Below are positions 1-9,851 of a stretch of 59,986 nucleotides of DNA, one piece after another. A program made the position numbers and the translations under genes. Below the pieces are notes generated by a model. It searched no databases, was not told the origin of the DNA, and worked only from the letters and a program-made list of their open reading frames with translations. Origin of the DNA: Phocaeicola oris (GTDB lineage: Bacteria > Bacteroidota > Bacteroidia > Bacteroidales > Bacteroidaceae); NCBI RefSeq assembly GCF_021295095.1, contig NZ_JAJLQX010000020.1:1-59986 (forward strand), given 5' to 3'. Within the stretch, counting starts at the first letter, position 1. The number at the start of each line of letters is the position of its first letter.

Positions 1-60
1 AACGCCAAGAAGCCTTCCGCTCCCAAGGGCGACCAGACGGACTACCCATTAAATGAATAA
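1..60 (+). CDS. C-terminal tail of a truncated gene, possibly DUF6261 family
   Basis: Frame 1 is open from the window edge to a TAA at 58-60 and encodes 19 residues (NAKKPSAPKGDQTDYPLNE). The lysine/proline-rich, acidic end resembles, from memory, the tails of Bacteroidales DUF6261 proteins. A strong terminator follows about 50 nt later. The same terminator sequence abuts a recognisable DUF6261 fragment at 56162-56532, which supports the assignment indirectly. The start and most of the gene lie outside the window, so function cannot be judged. Confidence 0.4.
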   Translation, partial: NAKKPSAPKGDQTDYPLNE

Positions 61-110
61 TGCAGTCCGAAACAAACTGCATAATAATTTCTTTATAATC
101 TTTAAATATC

Positions 111-151
111 AGGGGGCCGGTCGCGGTAACGCGCTCAGCCCTCTTTTTTTT
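111..151 (+). terminator. Intrinsic terminator of the gene ending at 60
   Basis: GGGGGCCGGTCGCG, a GTAA loop, then CGCGCTCAGCCCTC form a GC-rich hairpin followed by eight or more T. The flanking sequence (ATCTTTAAATATCAGGGGG) recurs inverted at 42885-42945, and part of it at 56165-56195, so this terminator block is itself repeated. Confidence 0.75.
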
Positions 152-154
152 GAT

Positions 155-240
155 TTTATGTCGAACTCATGTAATTCATTGATATGAGTAGGTGATTCAT
201 GCGTATCACTTTTACTGATCTCTTTATGACAAAGATCAAA
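155..240 (+). repeat. 22-bp periodic intergenic repeat, copy A
   Basis: Short copy with about two recognisable units (177-198 and 199-220) and the family tail TGATCTCTTTATGACA at 216-231. It lies between the terminator of the upstream gene and the stop codon of the GH127 gene, so it sits just 3' of that minus-strand gene. Confidence 0.6.
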
Positions 241-261
241 GAGTCTGATGAGATTGACAAT

Positions 262-3200
262 TCATTGCCCTGTCGCCATCTTTAATCGAGTTACAGCAGT
301 CTCTATCATATCTTTCGTTCCACTACCGTCGGCTACATATTTCATAACCATCCGTGCGTATTCCACCGCTTCTTTCAGAACCGGTTCGGTGGAATCGTCT
401 ACCTTCCCCACTCGTCTTAGCAAAGCTGATAAAGGGCGTAAATCTTCCATTTCAGGCAAGTTACCCGGACGCATTGTATTGATGGCCATATTCAGTGTTG
501 CCATCGCTGCATTTATTTCGTTTTGCGAATAAATTCTATCTTTATTATCATAGATGTTTTGCGCTTCTTTCATCGCATGTTTTAATCGGAAGAATCCAAA
601 GTGTGCCCAAGGAGCATGTTCCGGTACCTTAACGGTAAGGGCTTCCCAGCTCTCTTGTTCGCTAATCCGTTTCATTCCTACATTCAGGAGTTCCTTCAGT
701 GAGTTTTTATTTACACTGTCTGCCTTTACTAAGGCAGCAATAGCATCTTTCAGGGCTAATGTTCGATGATCGATTGTTGTCTGCTGATTACTACTGTTCA
801 TTACTTCGTAAGCCACATTAAGTTCTGTCCGCAAAGTCTCGAAACTGACCGTGGTGTAAAGGGTGGAATCTTGACTTTCAGCAGAACGAATAGTTGCTTG
901 TAGGTTACTTTTATTTAATTTAAAGGTGTTCAAACCATTGACAGCTTCGTCAATAGCCGCCATGCCGGTCGATATTTCGGTTTCCGTAACCGTTGATTTA
1001 CTCATTATTTTTTCTCCTTCTTTCATAGCCTTCTTTAGACGGTTGAAAGTTGCTTTAGTATAATTCTCTTTGTTATACGCCGTTACTTCCCTTAACTTAG
1101 TAGATAAGGCCATCTTTAATTCCGAGGAGGGAGAATCAATATGGTTAATACGGAAATAGTGGGTTGAGTGGTCGTGGCGGTAATAGTCCGGTTGGAAAAC
1201 GTGCCCGCCTTGAGTAAAAGTATATAAATTACCATTAGTGCCTGTCTCTATACCATCCGGTTTCACTGTCATGATGGTAGCTAATCGAGAATCAATATTC
1301 AAGGCAGCTTCCGACCAATTGCTTATATTGGTAGCCGTCATAGCCAATGGTCCATACATTAATGTCCCTACCCAAGAATCTTCTGATTGCGTTTTCCCTT
1401 GGTTGGCTAACTCGGCAGGAAGTTTGTCGGGTCCATAGTCGATGTGTTTAGTGAACGGCATAGTTATCTCTACCATATCTCCTTCTTTCCAATGACGAGA
1501 AGGAATTACCACATAAGTACAAGGTTGATAATTATCAACAATCGACACTCCGTTTATTTTTACATTAAAACCATCGGTTGCCCAGTAAGGTACACGCAGC
1601 TTCATCGCGAAGTCAGCTTCTCCTTTCACTATCTTAATGGTAGAACTCTCTGCCGGCCATAAGCATTCTTGTTTTAATGTTATTCCTTTCTCTTTCCATT
1701 GAAGAGTGGTTGGCATGTATAAAGCCACCCATAAAGTATTATCCGAAACGAAGTATGTAGCTTCTTGATACTTCACGTGATTTTCTGATCCGGTACCACC
1801 GCAACAGGAAGATTGTGGTGTCTTGTTTCCCCAAGGCTTGGAAGCGTCCAACCCTACGGCATACTGGTAAGTTGTCTGATAACATGTAGGATGTAGCGAA
1901 CCGATAATTTGATTATAAAGAGTACGCTCATAGTAATCCATATATCGCGCGTCGTCCGGATTGAAGCGATTTAGTTCCTTGGTCAGTTTTAGTAGATTAT
2001 AGGCACAACAAGTCTCATTAATATTCGGGTTCGGGTGACTTTCTCCTTCAGAAATTCCATTCATGGCCATACTTAATATTTGCGAATAAGGTTGACGGAA
2101 CATTTCTCCGTTGCCTACGCCGCCGGTAGAATAGCGGTAGCGACCTTGTATCAGGCTCCAAAAATTCTCAGACAAATTGTAATAGAAGGGTTTTTTATTG
2201 GTCAGATAGCTTCTTAATGCCCCAATAATCATTGGAATATGCTGATTGGCATGTCGATTGCGTATATCATCGATGTTTTTCGATAAAGGAATATAGAAAG
2301 CCGGACTATCAAAACAATTGGAAGCTTCTATCAGGCGCATACGTTCTTCCGGATTATCAACCATCTCTGAAAGACGTGCCAAAGATTCTCCGATACCGCC
2401 CACTTCTCCGGCAATGTACATATTCCACATTTCATAACGGTTGCCCGGCCGGGCTCTACGTTCATTTTGTGTACCATCCATCTTCACATAAGTACGATAA
2501 TGCATCCTATTCCACACCCATAACCCCATATCCTTGGCTATCAAAAGAGCCTTATCGGCAACAGCCTTGTCATCCATGTAAGTGGCTATATCTATCAGTC
2601 CGGCTAATTGTTTATGAATGGAATAATAAGGAGCCCATACCCAATCGGAGTTATTATAGGCGCGATACATTTCTATAAGTGCCGGATGATGAGCGGGAAT
2701 GGCATTCAGATAACCATAGCCATAAGTACTCCATTGAGTCTTGTATTTGTCAAAGTCCTTCCATGTTCCTTTCATTTTTTTTAACTCCTCTTCGGGAGCA
2801 AAGTCACGTGCTTCAAGATACCTTCCTAATTCTTTACTCCATACAAAAGTGCGCTCCTGACATTCACGCAGTTCATTGACCATTCGGGTGATATTGTTTC
2901 GTAAGATTGATTTTTGTATAGTGTCTGTCGTAACGGCATAGGCTAACGCCAGTGCCGACATGTAATGGCCGGAACCGTGTCCTTTCAACTTTATATCCGG
3001 AGAGTCCCACCCGTCGGAACGAGTATATCCTTCTGTACTCAGCCCATACGTATCTCGATAATTATACAGCTGCTGAGTAACATCCCAACTTACAATCTCT
3101 TTAATGGCTAAATCACGATTCGATACCAGTCGGTTATTACCATCGATAGTCACATTAGTTAATGGGATGGTATTTGCTATGGGCTTGGTAGGAGTCTTAT

Positions 3201-3597
3201 ACCCTTCGCTTGTCACTTCTATTCTCGCGGAAATAGGATACCCGTTATCTGTAGTATCGTCGCCTGTGACATAACCATTTATTGTATATATACTTCCCGC
3301 AGGATAAGTGCGAGCATCAGCCTCTTGTTGCTCCGTGGCAAGTGTGGCATTATCCCATTTGGTTTGGCGAAATTCGGTCTTCCCATCCGAATAGGTCACC
3401 CATACTTGGTAAGGCAGTCGAGGCACCGTCCCTACAGGACAGCGAACCACTATCGGCTCTACCGAAGCAATAGTTCGTATCTCAGAATCACTTGTCCATA
3501 CTTTATGGACATTTATTCCACCTAAACTCAAAGCAGATACATTAGCAGAGATTAGCCATAAGCATAGTCCCATTATAGAAGAAAAAAATCTATTCAT
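262..3597 (-). CDS. Secreted GH127-family glycosidase (beta-L-arabinofuranosidase-like) with Ig-like and helical domains
   Basis: The 1111-residue product starts at the ATG at 3597, giving a clean signal peptide (MNRFFSSIMGLCLW); an upstream in-frame ATG at 3642 would spoil it. Residues about 45-130 form an Ig-like domain with GTVPRLPYQVWVTYSDG. The central part (about 195-830) is GH127/DUF1680-like: SGHYMSALALAYA, YYSIHKQLAGLID, ETCCAYNLLK and SSCCGGTGSE. E528-x-C530 and C598-C599 match the Glu/Cys zinc-thiolate arrangement of known GH127 enzymes. The C-terminal 250 residues are helical, FIVAR-like repeats. It is last in the SusC-SusD-enzyme unit, so it probably trims arabinose-containing glycans in the periplasm or at the surface. 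The exact linkage is unknown. Confidence 0.85.
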   Translation of the reverse strand: MNRFFSSIMGLCLWLISANVSALSLGGINVHKVWTSDSEIRTIASVEPIVVRCPVGTVPRLPYQVWVTYSDGKTEFRQTKWDNATLATEQQEADARTYPAGSIYTINGYVTGDDTTDNGYPISARIEVTSEGYKTPTKPIANTIPLTNVTIDGNNRLVSNRDLAIKEIVSWDVTQQLYNYRDTYGLSTEGYTRSDGWDSPDIKLKGHGSGHYMSALALAYAVTTDTIQKSILRNNITRMVNELRECQERTFVWSKELGRYLEARDFAPEEELKKMKGTWKDFDKYKTQWSTYGYGYLNAIPAHHPALIEMYRAYNNSDWVWAPYYSIHKQLAGLIDIATYMDDKAVADKALLIAKDMGLWVWNRMHYRTYVKMDGTQNERRARPGNRYEMWNMYIAGEVGGIGESLARLSEMVDNPEERMRLIEASNCFDSPAFYIPLSKNIDDIRNRHANQHIPMIIGALRSYLTNKKPFYYNLSENFWSLIQGRYRYSTGGVGNGEMFRQPYSQILSMAMNGISEGESHPNPNINETCCAYNLLKLTKELNRFNPDDARYMDYYERTLYNQIIGSLHPTCYQTTYQYAVGLDASKPWGNKTPQSSCCGGTGSENHVKYQEATYFVSDNTLWVALYMPTTLQWKEKGITLKQECLWPAESSTIKIVKGEADFAMKLRVPYWATDGFNVKINGVSIVDNYQPCTYVVIPSRHWKEGDMVEITMPFTKHIDYGPDKLPAELANQGKTQSEDSWVGTLMYGPLAMTATNISNWSEAALNIDSRLATIMTVKPDGIETGTNGNLYTFTQGGHVFQPDYYRHDHSTHYFRINHIDSPSSELKMALSTKLREVTAYNKENYTKATFNRLKKAMKEGEKIMSKSTVTETEISTGMAAIDEAVNGLNTFKLNKSNLQATIRSAESQDSTLYTTVSFETLRTELNVAYEVMNSSNQQTTIDHRTLALKDAIAALVKADSVNKNSLKELLNVGMKRISEQESWEALTVKVPEHAPWAHFGFFRLKHAMKEAQNIYDNKDRIYSQNEINAAMATLNMAINTMRPGNLPEMEDLRPLSALLRRVGKVDDSTEPVLKEAVEYARMVMKYVADGSGTKDMIETAVTRLKMATGQ

Positions 3598-3696
3598 TCT
3601 TATCTTTTTTATAAGGATTAGTATATAAAAGCCCAATTTCAATAAACAAAATCAGGCTTTTACACACTAACATATTAGTGCTCACATGTCAATTCG

Positions 3697-5316
3697 TTAT
3701 CTGCCGGCATAACCCGGATTTTGTTGTAAATTAGGATTCTTATTTAAATCTTCCAAATGAATAGGGAATAAAATGGAATTCCCTTTTAAATCATTTTCTG
3801 TTGGAACATGATTAAACCAACTCTTCTTTTGGAAAGTTCCAAACCGAATCATATCAATACGACGACGACCTTCTGCTGCAAATTCCCATCCCCATTCATC
3901 GTAAAGTCCACCAAACTCCACAGGGTCAGTATTGCCTACGGCATCAATATTACCATTTTCATCAAGTGTACCATATTGAATGTGTGTATCTCCTTTTAAC
4001 CAAGTCACATCAACCGTTGCTTTCTCCGGATGAGCAGATTCACTGAACGCACGTTCGCGAATTTGCGAAACGAGATTAGCGGCTTCTGCTTCATTCTGTC
4101 CTAAACGGAGCAAACATTCTGCCTTCATTAATAATACTTCTGCGTAACGGAAATACGGGAAGTCGTTGCTTAATAAGCTTTTTGCACCGATTTTAATTTC
4201 ATATTTACCTATACGGTAACCGTCATCGGTCCCTGTATTATAAATACTCGGTAGCTTATTGGGAAATGTGGTAATCAAAACTCCGTCAGGACTGTATTGG
4301 TCACCTTGTAACCAAGAGTACTTCAAACGCATATCGTTTTTGTCATAACTATTAATAAATTGAGGATTTGCGGCTGAGCCTCCCCATGGAGTAGATTGCA
4401 TGTTGAATACCTTACGGCTGTTTGAAGATAAAAACTTCATGTGTGCTCCGAATACCGGTCCGTTATTGTCTCCGGAGTTGTAAACCTCATCGTATGGAAT
4501 AGCAAAAATCGTTTCCACACAGGCAGCATTGTCTGTCTTAAAGATATCTGTGTATTTCGATTCCAGTTTGAATAAATTGCTATTGATAATTTCATCACAT
4601 TGTTGCAGACATTCGTTCCACATCGGAGTGCCTGTATATACCTCGGCATTCAAATACATACGAGCCATCAGACATTTGGCTCCCCATTGAGTAAGTCGTC
4701 CATAAGTAGTTTTATCGACAGCTGAAGACAGTTCAGGCATTACCTCCGTCAATTCTTTGATAATGAAATCAAAGACCTCTTTACGGGTAGATTGGTTAGG
4801 GACATCTTCGCTAAATGTAGTCTGAATAGGCACATTTCCGTGAGTGTCACATAAGATTGAATACCAAAGTGCACGAATAGCTCTTACTTCAGCTACAATT
4901 TTCGGCTTACTATTTTCCGAGAAGAAACCTTCATCGGCACGTTTTAATATTTTATTAGCATTGGCAATGCCCTCGAAACAAACAGACCAAGTACTTTGAG
5001 GCTGTCCTTGTTGATTATCCCATGTGTGCTTGTGCATTTGTTTGTAAGTACCACCATCGTCCCAACCGTTGGGACGAGTGGGGGTGACAATTACATCACC
5101 TGGTTCTTCTTGTAAGTCAAACAGGCCATACCAGTCCATAACATAGCGAAGCTTCGAGTATGTGGTAGCTAACAACGCAACTTCATCGGCTTCAGTCGGT
5201 ACATATTCTTCTTCAACAATTTCCGAATAAGGGGTCTCATCCAAATTAAAGCAACTGCTCATACTGAGCATTGCAGATGCGCAGAATGCATAAACGCTAT
5301 ATTTTAATCGTTTCAT
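3697..5316 (-). CDS. SusD/RagB-family outer-membrane glycan-binding lipoprotein
   Basis: The 539-residue product has a lipoprotein signal (SMLSMSSC, acylated Cys about 22) followed by FNLDETPYSEI, the usual SusD start. The helical TPR-like N-terminal part and the RYAEVLLMKAECLLRLG motif near residue 390 are typical of the family. The C-terminal WGWEFAAEGRRRIDMIRFG and the last residues NLQQNPGYAGR match the SusD end. It lies 26 bp after susC on the same strand and would cap that porin to capture oligosaccharide. Substrate is unknown but is presumably what the adjacent GH127 enzyme cleaves. Confidence 0.93.
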   Translation of the reverse strand: MKRLKYSVYAFCASAMLSMSSCFNLDETPYSEIVEEEYVPTEADEVALLATTYSKLRYVMDWYGLFDLQEEPGDVIVTPTRPNGWDDGGTYKQMHKHTWDNQQGQPQSTWSVCFEGIANANKILKRADEGFFSENSKPKIVAEVRAIRALWYSILCDTHGNVPIQTTFSEDVPNQSTRKEVFDFIIKELTEVMPELSSAVDKTTYGRLTQWGAKCLMARMYLNAEVYTGTPMWNECLQQCDEIINSNLFKLESKYTDIFKTDNAACVETIFAIPYDEVYNSGDNNGPVFGAHMKFLSSNSRKVFNMQSTPWGGSAANPQFINSYDKNDMRLKYSWLQGDQYSPDGVLITTFPNKLPSIYNTGTDDGYRIGKYEIKIGAKSLLSNDFPYFRYAEVLLMKAECLLRLGQNEAEAANLVSQIRERAFSESAHPEKATVDVTWLKGDTHIQYGTLDENGNIDAVGNTDPVEFGGLYDEWGWEFAAEGRRRIDMIRFGTFQKKSWFNHVPTENDLKGNSILFPIHLEDLNKNPNLQQNPGYAGR

Positions 5317-5342
5317 AATTGTTCTCTTTTGTATGATTAGAC

Positions 5343-8300
5343 TTAGAATGTGAGGTTAACACCAAAAGTATACGTACGATTGGTAGGATACTTGTCTCGA
5401 TTATCTGTACCGGCATCCAGTAATCCATAGCTACTACTGCTCAAAGGAACTTCCGGATCCATACCCTTATAACCGGTAATGGTTGCTAAATTTAAGACTG
5501 ATGCATATACTCGTAAATTTTTGATAACCTTTTGTTTGGGCAGCTTGATGGTATATCCTAAAGTTACATTGTCTATTTTCCAGTAATCTCCATCTTCAAT
5601 ATAATAGCTTACATACCGTTGTTCATCTTTCAGTTGGGTTTTTCCGTAGACCTTGTTAAAAGCGGAATTCAAACGGTTATATTGAATTTCCGGTTTTGCG
5701 TTTTCGTAAAACATTCGTTGATAATTCAAAATTTGGAAGTCAAAAGCTCCCCGCATATTTACGCTTAGATCAAAATTATAAAAATTGAATGTATTGTTCC
5801 AATTCAGATAATGTTTGGGAATTCCGTTTCCCAAAACCTGCCAGTCTGTAGCATCAGCTTCTGTTGCTAATATATGTTCTCCTTCCTTGTTTTCAACCAA
5901 CCACAAGCCATCTTCAGTAATATCAACTGATTTCAAGCCATAGAATGTACCGATAGCCTTACCTACTTGTACAATATGAGTGGTTGTCTGGATAGGTTCA
6001 CCTGTATAACCGGAATAAAAATAATCTTGGGTCATGGAGAATTTATCACTTGACAAAGCAACGATTTTGTTTGTATTGGTAGAATAAGAGATGTTGGTAT
6101 TCCAAGTAAAGTTTTCACTCTGAAAAGGAATGGCACGAATTAAGATCTCCAGACCTTTGTTCTCCATTTCCGAAGCATTGGCTAGCATGGATGGGAACAT
6201 AAAAGGTGGAACGGGAACAGGATAATCCCAAAGCGCGTCTTTAGTCTTACGGGTGTAGTAGTCGATTGTACCTCCCACTCGTCCGTTTAGGATATCCCAA
6301 TCCAAACCGATATTGAATTCATGTTTCTTTTCCCAACGCAAATCCGCATTATTGTTTCGAACCGTTTCCAATGCTTTTACCCATGTGCCATTGTATAAGA
6401 AAGCACCTTCATAATTCAAGCCGGAAAGTGATGTGTATGGATCAGCCACATTAATACCGGTTACGCCATAGCCCACACGAAACTTCAAATTGTCCAACCA
6501 ATTTAAGTTCTTCATAAAATTTTCCCTATTGATTCTCCATCCTAATGATATGCCCGGGAAATTACCCCATTTATGATCTTTACCAAACTTAGAAGAGCCT
6601 TCATGACGAAGAGAGGCCATTAATAAATAACGATCATTGAAATTATAGCTCACGCGTGCAAATACACCAATCAATTTGTCGGAACTCTTATAACTGCTCA
6701 TGGATCCCTCGCCGCGTTTCAATGCCATACCTGCTTCCATTTTATTGTAAGAGTAAGCATCTGTTGGGAAATCATAGTTAGTCATTGACATATTGGAATT
6801 CGTATTGTCTTCATAATTATAACCTACCAATGCACTGACATTATGATTTCCGAACGTTTTCTGAAAATGAGCTGTCAATTCAATCAAGTTATTATCGAAG
6901 TCAGAACCATAGCGGTAGGCATAACCGTTACGACCGTTCTTGGTGGTGGATACATGTTGCTTTGTCTGATAATATCCATCTGTGGTTGTTGTGCTGCGAC
7001 GGGCATACATAGCTTTCAGTGTCAAAGATTCAATCGGTCGGAAAGTCAAGCTACCATTAAAACGCATGTTTTTACGTTTCATTTCACCAATCGTTTCGCG
7101 AATATAACCTACAGGGTTATCGTAGAAATATAAATCACGCTCAAACCAGTTGTTCTTTTCATCTTTTATTGGTTCTGTCGGATTATGAATTAAAGCTTGT
7201 CTGTAAGCATAGGTATTCCAGCTTCGAGGCATAGTATGTTGGCTTACCAACAGACTGACGTCAGCGGTCAATTTGTTTTCGTACATAGAATGAGTGACAT
7301 CCATTCGAGCATTCATAGCTTCAAAGTCTGTCTTTATGAAAGTTCCTTGGCGCTTGGTATAATTGGCCGATGCCGTATAATGGGTATTTTTACTGCCTCC
7401 TCTCAAAGATAAGTTATGCGAGTGAGATACTGCCGTACGAGTCAGTTCTCCCAACCAATCGGTATTGGCCCCGAAATCTTTCAGATTGGCACCATTGAAA
7501 ATATATCCTTCATCCCATTTCTGACGAAGATCGTCGGCACTCATAAAATCCGGTCTCTGTAAAATATTTGAAACAGATATATATCCGTTATAATCAATGG
7601 TAGGGGGCATTTCTTTACGGCTTTGTTTCGTAGTAATAATAATAACGCCGTTTGTGCCACGAGTTCCATAGATAGCAGTGGCAGATCCGTCTTTCAATAC
7701 ATCTATGGATTCAATATCTTCCGGAGCCACCGTATTCAGACTGCCGGGCACTCCATCTACCAATACCAAAGGAGAAGTTCCTCCTTTTAAAGATGAAATA
7801 CCACGAAGCATTATTTGTGAGTTTCCGGTAGGATCTCCTGAAGGTAAAGAGATGTTTAATCCGGCTACTTTGCCTTGAATCAACTGCCCGGCATCACTCA
7901 CAGCTCCTTTGACAAAATTCTCGGACTTCACACTTGAGATTGCACTTGTCACATCTCCTTTCTTTTGAGTACCGTAACCGATGACCACCACTTCGTCCAG
8001 CAGCTCTGTATCGTCATGGAGTACGATATCGAGTTGGCGGTTATTCCCGACAGTGATTTCCTGAGTTTTGTAGCCAATGTAAGAAATGGATAACACAGAA
8101 TGTGAATCTCGTACATTCAGTGTGTATCGACCGTCCATATCGGTTATCACACCGTTGGTTGTCCCTTTCTCAATCACGTTGGCACCAATGATGGGATCGC
8201 CATTCTTGTCTTTCACAATACCTGTAATGGTAACAGATTGCTGTTGCATAGCCTCGATGCTTGTTGTTTTTACGGTTTCCGCAAGCATTTGTACGGGACA

Positions 8301-8387
8301 GATTCCGGCACCTGTTGCAAGGAATAGACCGGCTGCAACTCGTAAGACTGCTTTGCCGAATAAGACTCGTTTTTCATGTGTCTTCAT
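5343..8387 (-). CDS. SusC/RagA-family TonB-dependent outer-membrane transporter
   Basis: The 1014-residue product has an extended signal peptide, a carboxypeptidase-regulatory-like domain (about 50-130; ITGIVKDKNGDPIIGANV), the VVVIGYGTQKKGDVTSAISS segment, a TonB plug (about 140-260; GGTSPLVLVDGVPGS, IDVLKDGSATAIYGTRG) and a beta-barrel ending in YTFGVNLTF, with terminal Phe. It is first in the SusC-SusD-GH127 unit. No anti-sigma FecR-like extension is present, and no regulator (hybrid two-component, SusR or ECF sigma) is encoded nearby in the window, so control of this locus is not visible here. Confidence 0.95.
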   Translation of the reverse strand: MKTHEKRVLFGKAVLRVAAGLFLATGAGICPVQMLAETVKTTSIEAMQQQSVTITGIVKDKNGDPIIGANVIEKGTTNGVITDMDGRYTLNVRDSHSVLSISYIGYKTQEITVGNNRQLDIVLHDDTELLDEVVVIGYGTQKKGDVTSAISSVKSENFVKGAVSDAGQLIQGKVAGLNISLPSGDPTGNSQIMLRGISSLKGGTSPLVLVDGVPGSLNTVAPEDIESIDVLKDGSATAIYGTRGTNGVIIITTKQSRKEMPPTIDYNGYISVSNILQRPDFMSADDLRQKWDEGYIFNGANLKDFGANTDWLGELTRTAVSHSHNLSLRGGSKNTHYTASANYTKRQGTFIKTDFEAMNARMDVTHSMYENKLTADVSLLVSQHTMPRSWNTYAYRQALIHNPTEPIKDEKNNWFERDLYFYDNPVGYIRETIGEMKRKNMRFNGSLTFRPIESLTLKAMYARRSTTTTDGYYQTKQHVSTTKNGRNGYAYRYGSDFDNNLIELTAHFQKTFGNHNVSALVGYNYEDNTNSNMSMTNYDFPTDAYSYNKMEAGMALKRGEGSMSSYKSSDKLIGVFARVSYNFNDRYLLMASLRHEGSSKFGKDHKWGNFPGISLGWRINRENFMKNLNWLDNLKFRVGYGVTGINVADPYTSLSGLNYEGAFLYNGTWVKALETVRNNNADLRWEKKHEFNIGLDWDILNGRVGGTIDYYTRKTKDALWDYPVPVPPFMFPSMLANASEMENKGLEILIRAIPFQSENFTWNTNISYSTNTNKIVALSSDKFSMTQDYFYSGYTGEPIQTTTHIVQVGKAIGTFYGLKSVDITEDGLWLVENKEGEHILATEADATDWQVLGNGIPKHYLNWNNTFNFYNFDLSVNMRGAFDFQILNYQRMFYENAKPEIQYNRLNSAFNKVYGKTQLKDEQRYVSYYIEDGDYWKIDNVTLGYTIKLPKQKVIKNLRVYASVLNLATITGYKGMDPEVPLSSSSYGLLDAGTDNRDKYPTNRTYTFGVNLTF

Positions 8388-8700
8388 ATTACATTATCGT
8401 TTTAAAGATTAATATTGTATCTTTTGATGTGACACAAAGAAAAAACTTTTCTTATTGATAGAACGCAACAATAGTCCATAAGAATGTCAAAATAGTCGAA
8501 ATAATCGTATTATAAGATGTATTGAGAAGGTATAACATAGGTCTGGACTATTCTTTCTTAGAAAGACTGTCGTAAAATATCTATATCTTTGGGCCGCATT
8601 CGGGTTATGAAAAGAATAATACGGAAAGCATTCTTATAGAGAAAATGTTCCATAAATTAAATAGACCTATTCAAAAAGAAGAGTTGTTATTCCGATGCGT
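8388..8700. other. Intergenic region upstream of the first susC
   Basis: AT-rich with no credible open frame. I found no clean TAnnTTTG box on the minus strand. Small structures are present: TTCTTTCTTAGAAAGA near 8550 is palindromic, and CATAAGAATG near 8478 recurs inverted (GCATTCTTAT) near 8629. These could be regulator sites for the locus but are not recognisable. Confidence 0.4.
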
Positions 8701-8704
8701 ATAA

Positions 8705-8870
8705 AAGCGAAAAGTGATGCGGATGAGTTGGTCAGTTCATGCGGATGAGTTGAACGATTCATGCGGATGAGTTAGGCGATTCATACGCATCACTTTATTG
8801 ACTCATACGCATCACTTTTTCTGATCTCTTTATGGAACTTAAATGAATACTTTAGGAACATAAGTTTACC
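8705..8870 (+). repeat. 22-bp periodic intergenic repeat, copy B
   Basis: Five consecutive units with an exact 22-bp period at 8717, 8739, 8761, 8783 and 8805. The first three read ATGCGGATGAGTT plus nine spacer bases ending in TTC; the last two switch to ATACGCATCACTT. The outer arms AAAGTGATGCG (8711) and CGCATCACTTTTT (8808) are complementary and end in a T-run. The family tail CTGATCTCTTTATG follows at 8821. The stop of the glycosyltransferase gene at 8930 lies beyond. Confidence 0.85.
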
Positions 8871-8929
8871 TTATTATCTGTTTTCTGAGTAGTGAAGATG
8901 ATTAACTTTTAATTCATTTATCCACCTCT

Positions 8930-9841
8930 TTAAGCTCCGAAATCTCCTCTTAAAGTCCGTTTAATTCTTCGGATAGCTTTTGCGAGGAATGAATTTGTGC
9001 GTGCATAGTAATCGGAGTAGGCTTGCCGGGCTTGTTTGTTCTCAACGATGGGAGAGATTTTCTCAACGGGCAGGCGATTCATATAAAGAACCGAAGAATA
9101 GAGGCCGCCTCCCCCCGCATTTGTTCCGGATCCATCAAATCCTATGTTCTTTACCAGTGATCGTCCTACATTCAGAGAGAGTATATCTTTCAGGAAAAGT
9201 GACGCATTCCAGCGAATAGCCCACGAATTGTTCTTGCCTTTTATCTGCCGGCGTAACATGCGTGTATATCCGTATCGACCGTTAAAGTCGAATATCTTTG
9301 TCTGTCTTTGTTTTTCCAATTGTTGAAGCAATGCCTTCCCGTCCGGATTGAAATATTTCCATGCCCGAGCCCACGTTGCCCATCCCCAACTGCCCGTCCA
9401 TTTAATAAGAAAAGTGTAGGGGAGACGGTTGTCTTGTATATAATCGCATGCTTGAATGTGCCCAACCTTCGGTTCATCTTTATAAATCTCCAGAGCATCG
9501 TTCATAAACAGAAGAAAATAAGGGGAAAGAATGAGGTCGTCTTCTATAACAATCACTTTTCCGAACTTGTTTACCATATCAGTTACCCCTGTAATAATAC
9601 TCTTTGCTAATCCCCAATTTGTATCCCGTTCGATAATGGTAATCGACTTAAATCCTTCGATGGAATGGATAAATTTTCGTACTTCTTCGACTTTATTTTC
9701 CTCTTCCGGATGCTTTGCCGCATCCGAATAGATAAATAGTTCGCTTTCTTTTGCCAATACATTTTGTTGGAGGGAAAAGAGACATTGTTTGGTGTGTTCC
9801 AATCGATTATAAACGAATAAGAGAATTGGCGCGTAACTCAT
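8930..9841 (-). CDS. Glycosyltransferase, GT-A fold, surface polysaccharide assembly
   Basis: The 303-residue product starts at MSYAPILLFVYNRLEHTKQC (ATG 9841), a typical start for this glycosyltransferase group; an ATG 45 nt upstream would overlap the preceding gene. VIVIEDDLILSP carries an acidic DxD-like metal/nucleotide-sugar motif at about residue 100, and GSWGWATWARAW follows. The C-terminus is basic. It starts 10 bp after the preceding glycosyltransferase stop and is the last gene of the four-gene cluster. Donor and acceptor cannot be deduced. Confidence 0.8.
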   Translation of the reverse strand: MSYAPILLFVYNRLEHTKQCLFSLQQNVLAKESELFIYSDAAKHPEEENKVEEVRKFIHSIEGFKSITIIERDTNWGLAKSIITGVTDMVNKFGKVIVIEDDLILSPYFLLFMNDALEIYKDEPKVGHIQACDYIQDNRLPYTFLIKWTGSWGWATWARAWKYFNPDGKALLQQLEKQRQTKIFDFNGRYGYTRMLRRQIKGKNNSWAIRWNASLFLKDILSLNVGRSLVKNIGFDGSGTNAGGGGLYSSVLYMNRLPVEKISPIVENKQARQAYSDYYARTNSFLAKAIRRIKRTLRGDFGA

Positions 9842-9851
9842 GATTGTTTTT

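Noticed and set aside
8717-8826. CRISPR array
   Set aside because: Units are 22 bp head to tail with only about nine variable bases and no unique spacers; no cas genes are present.
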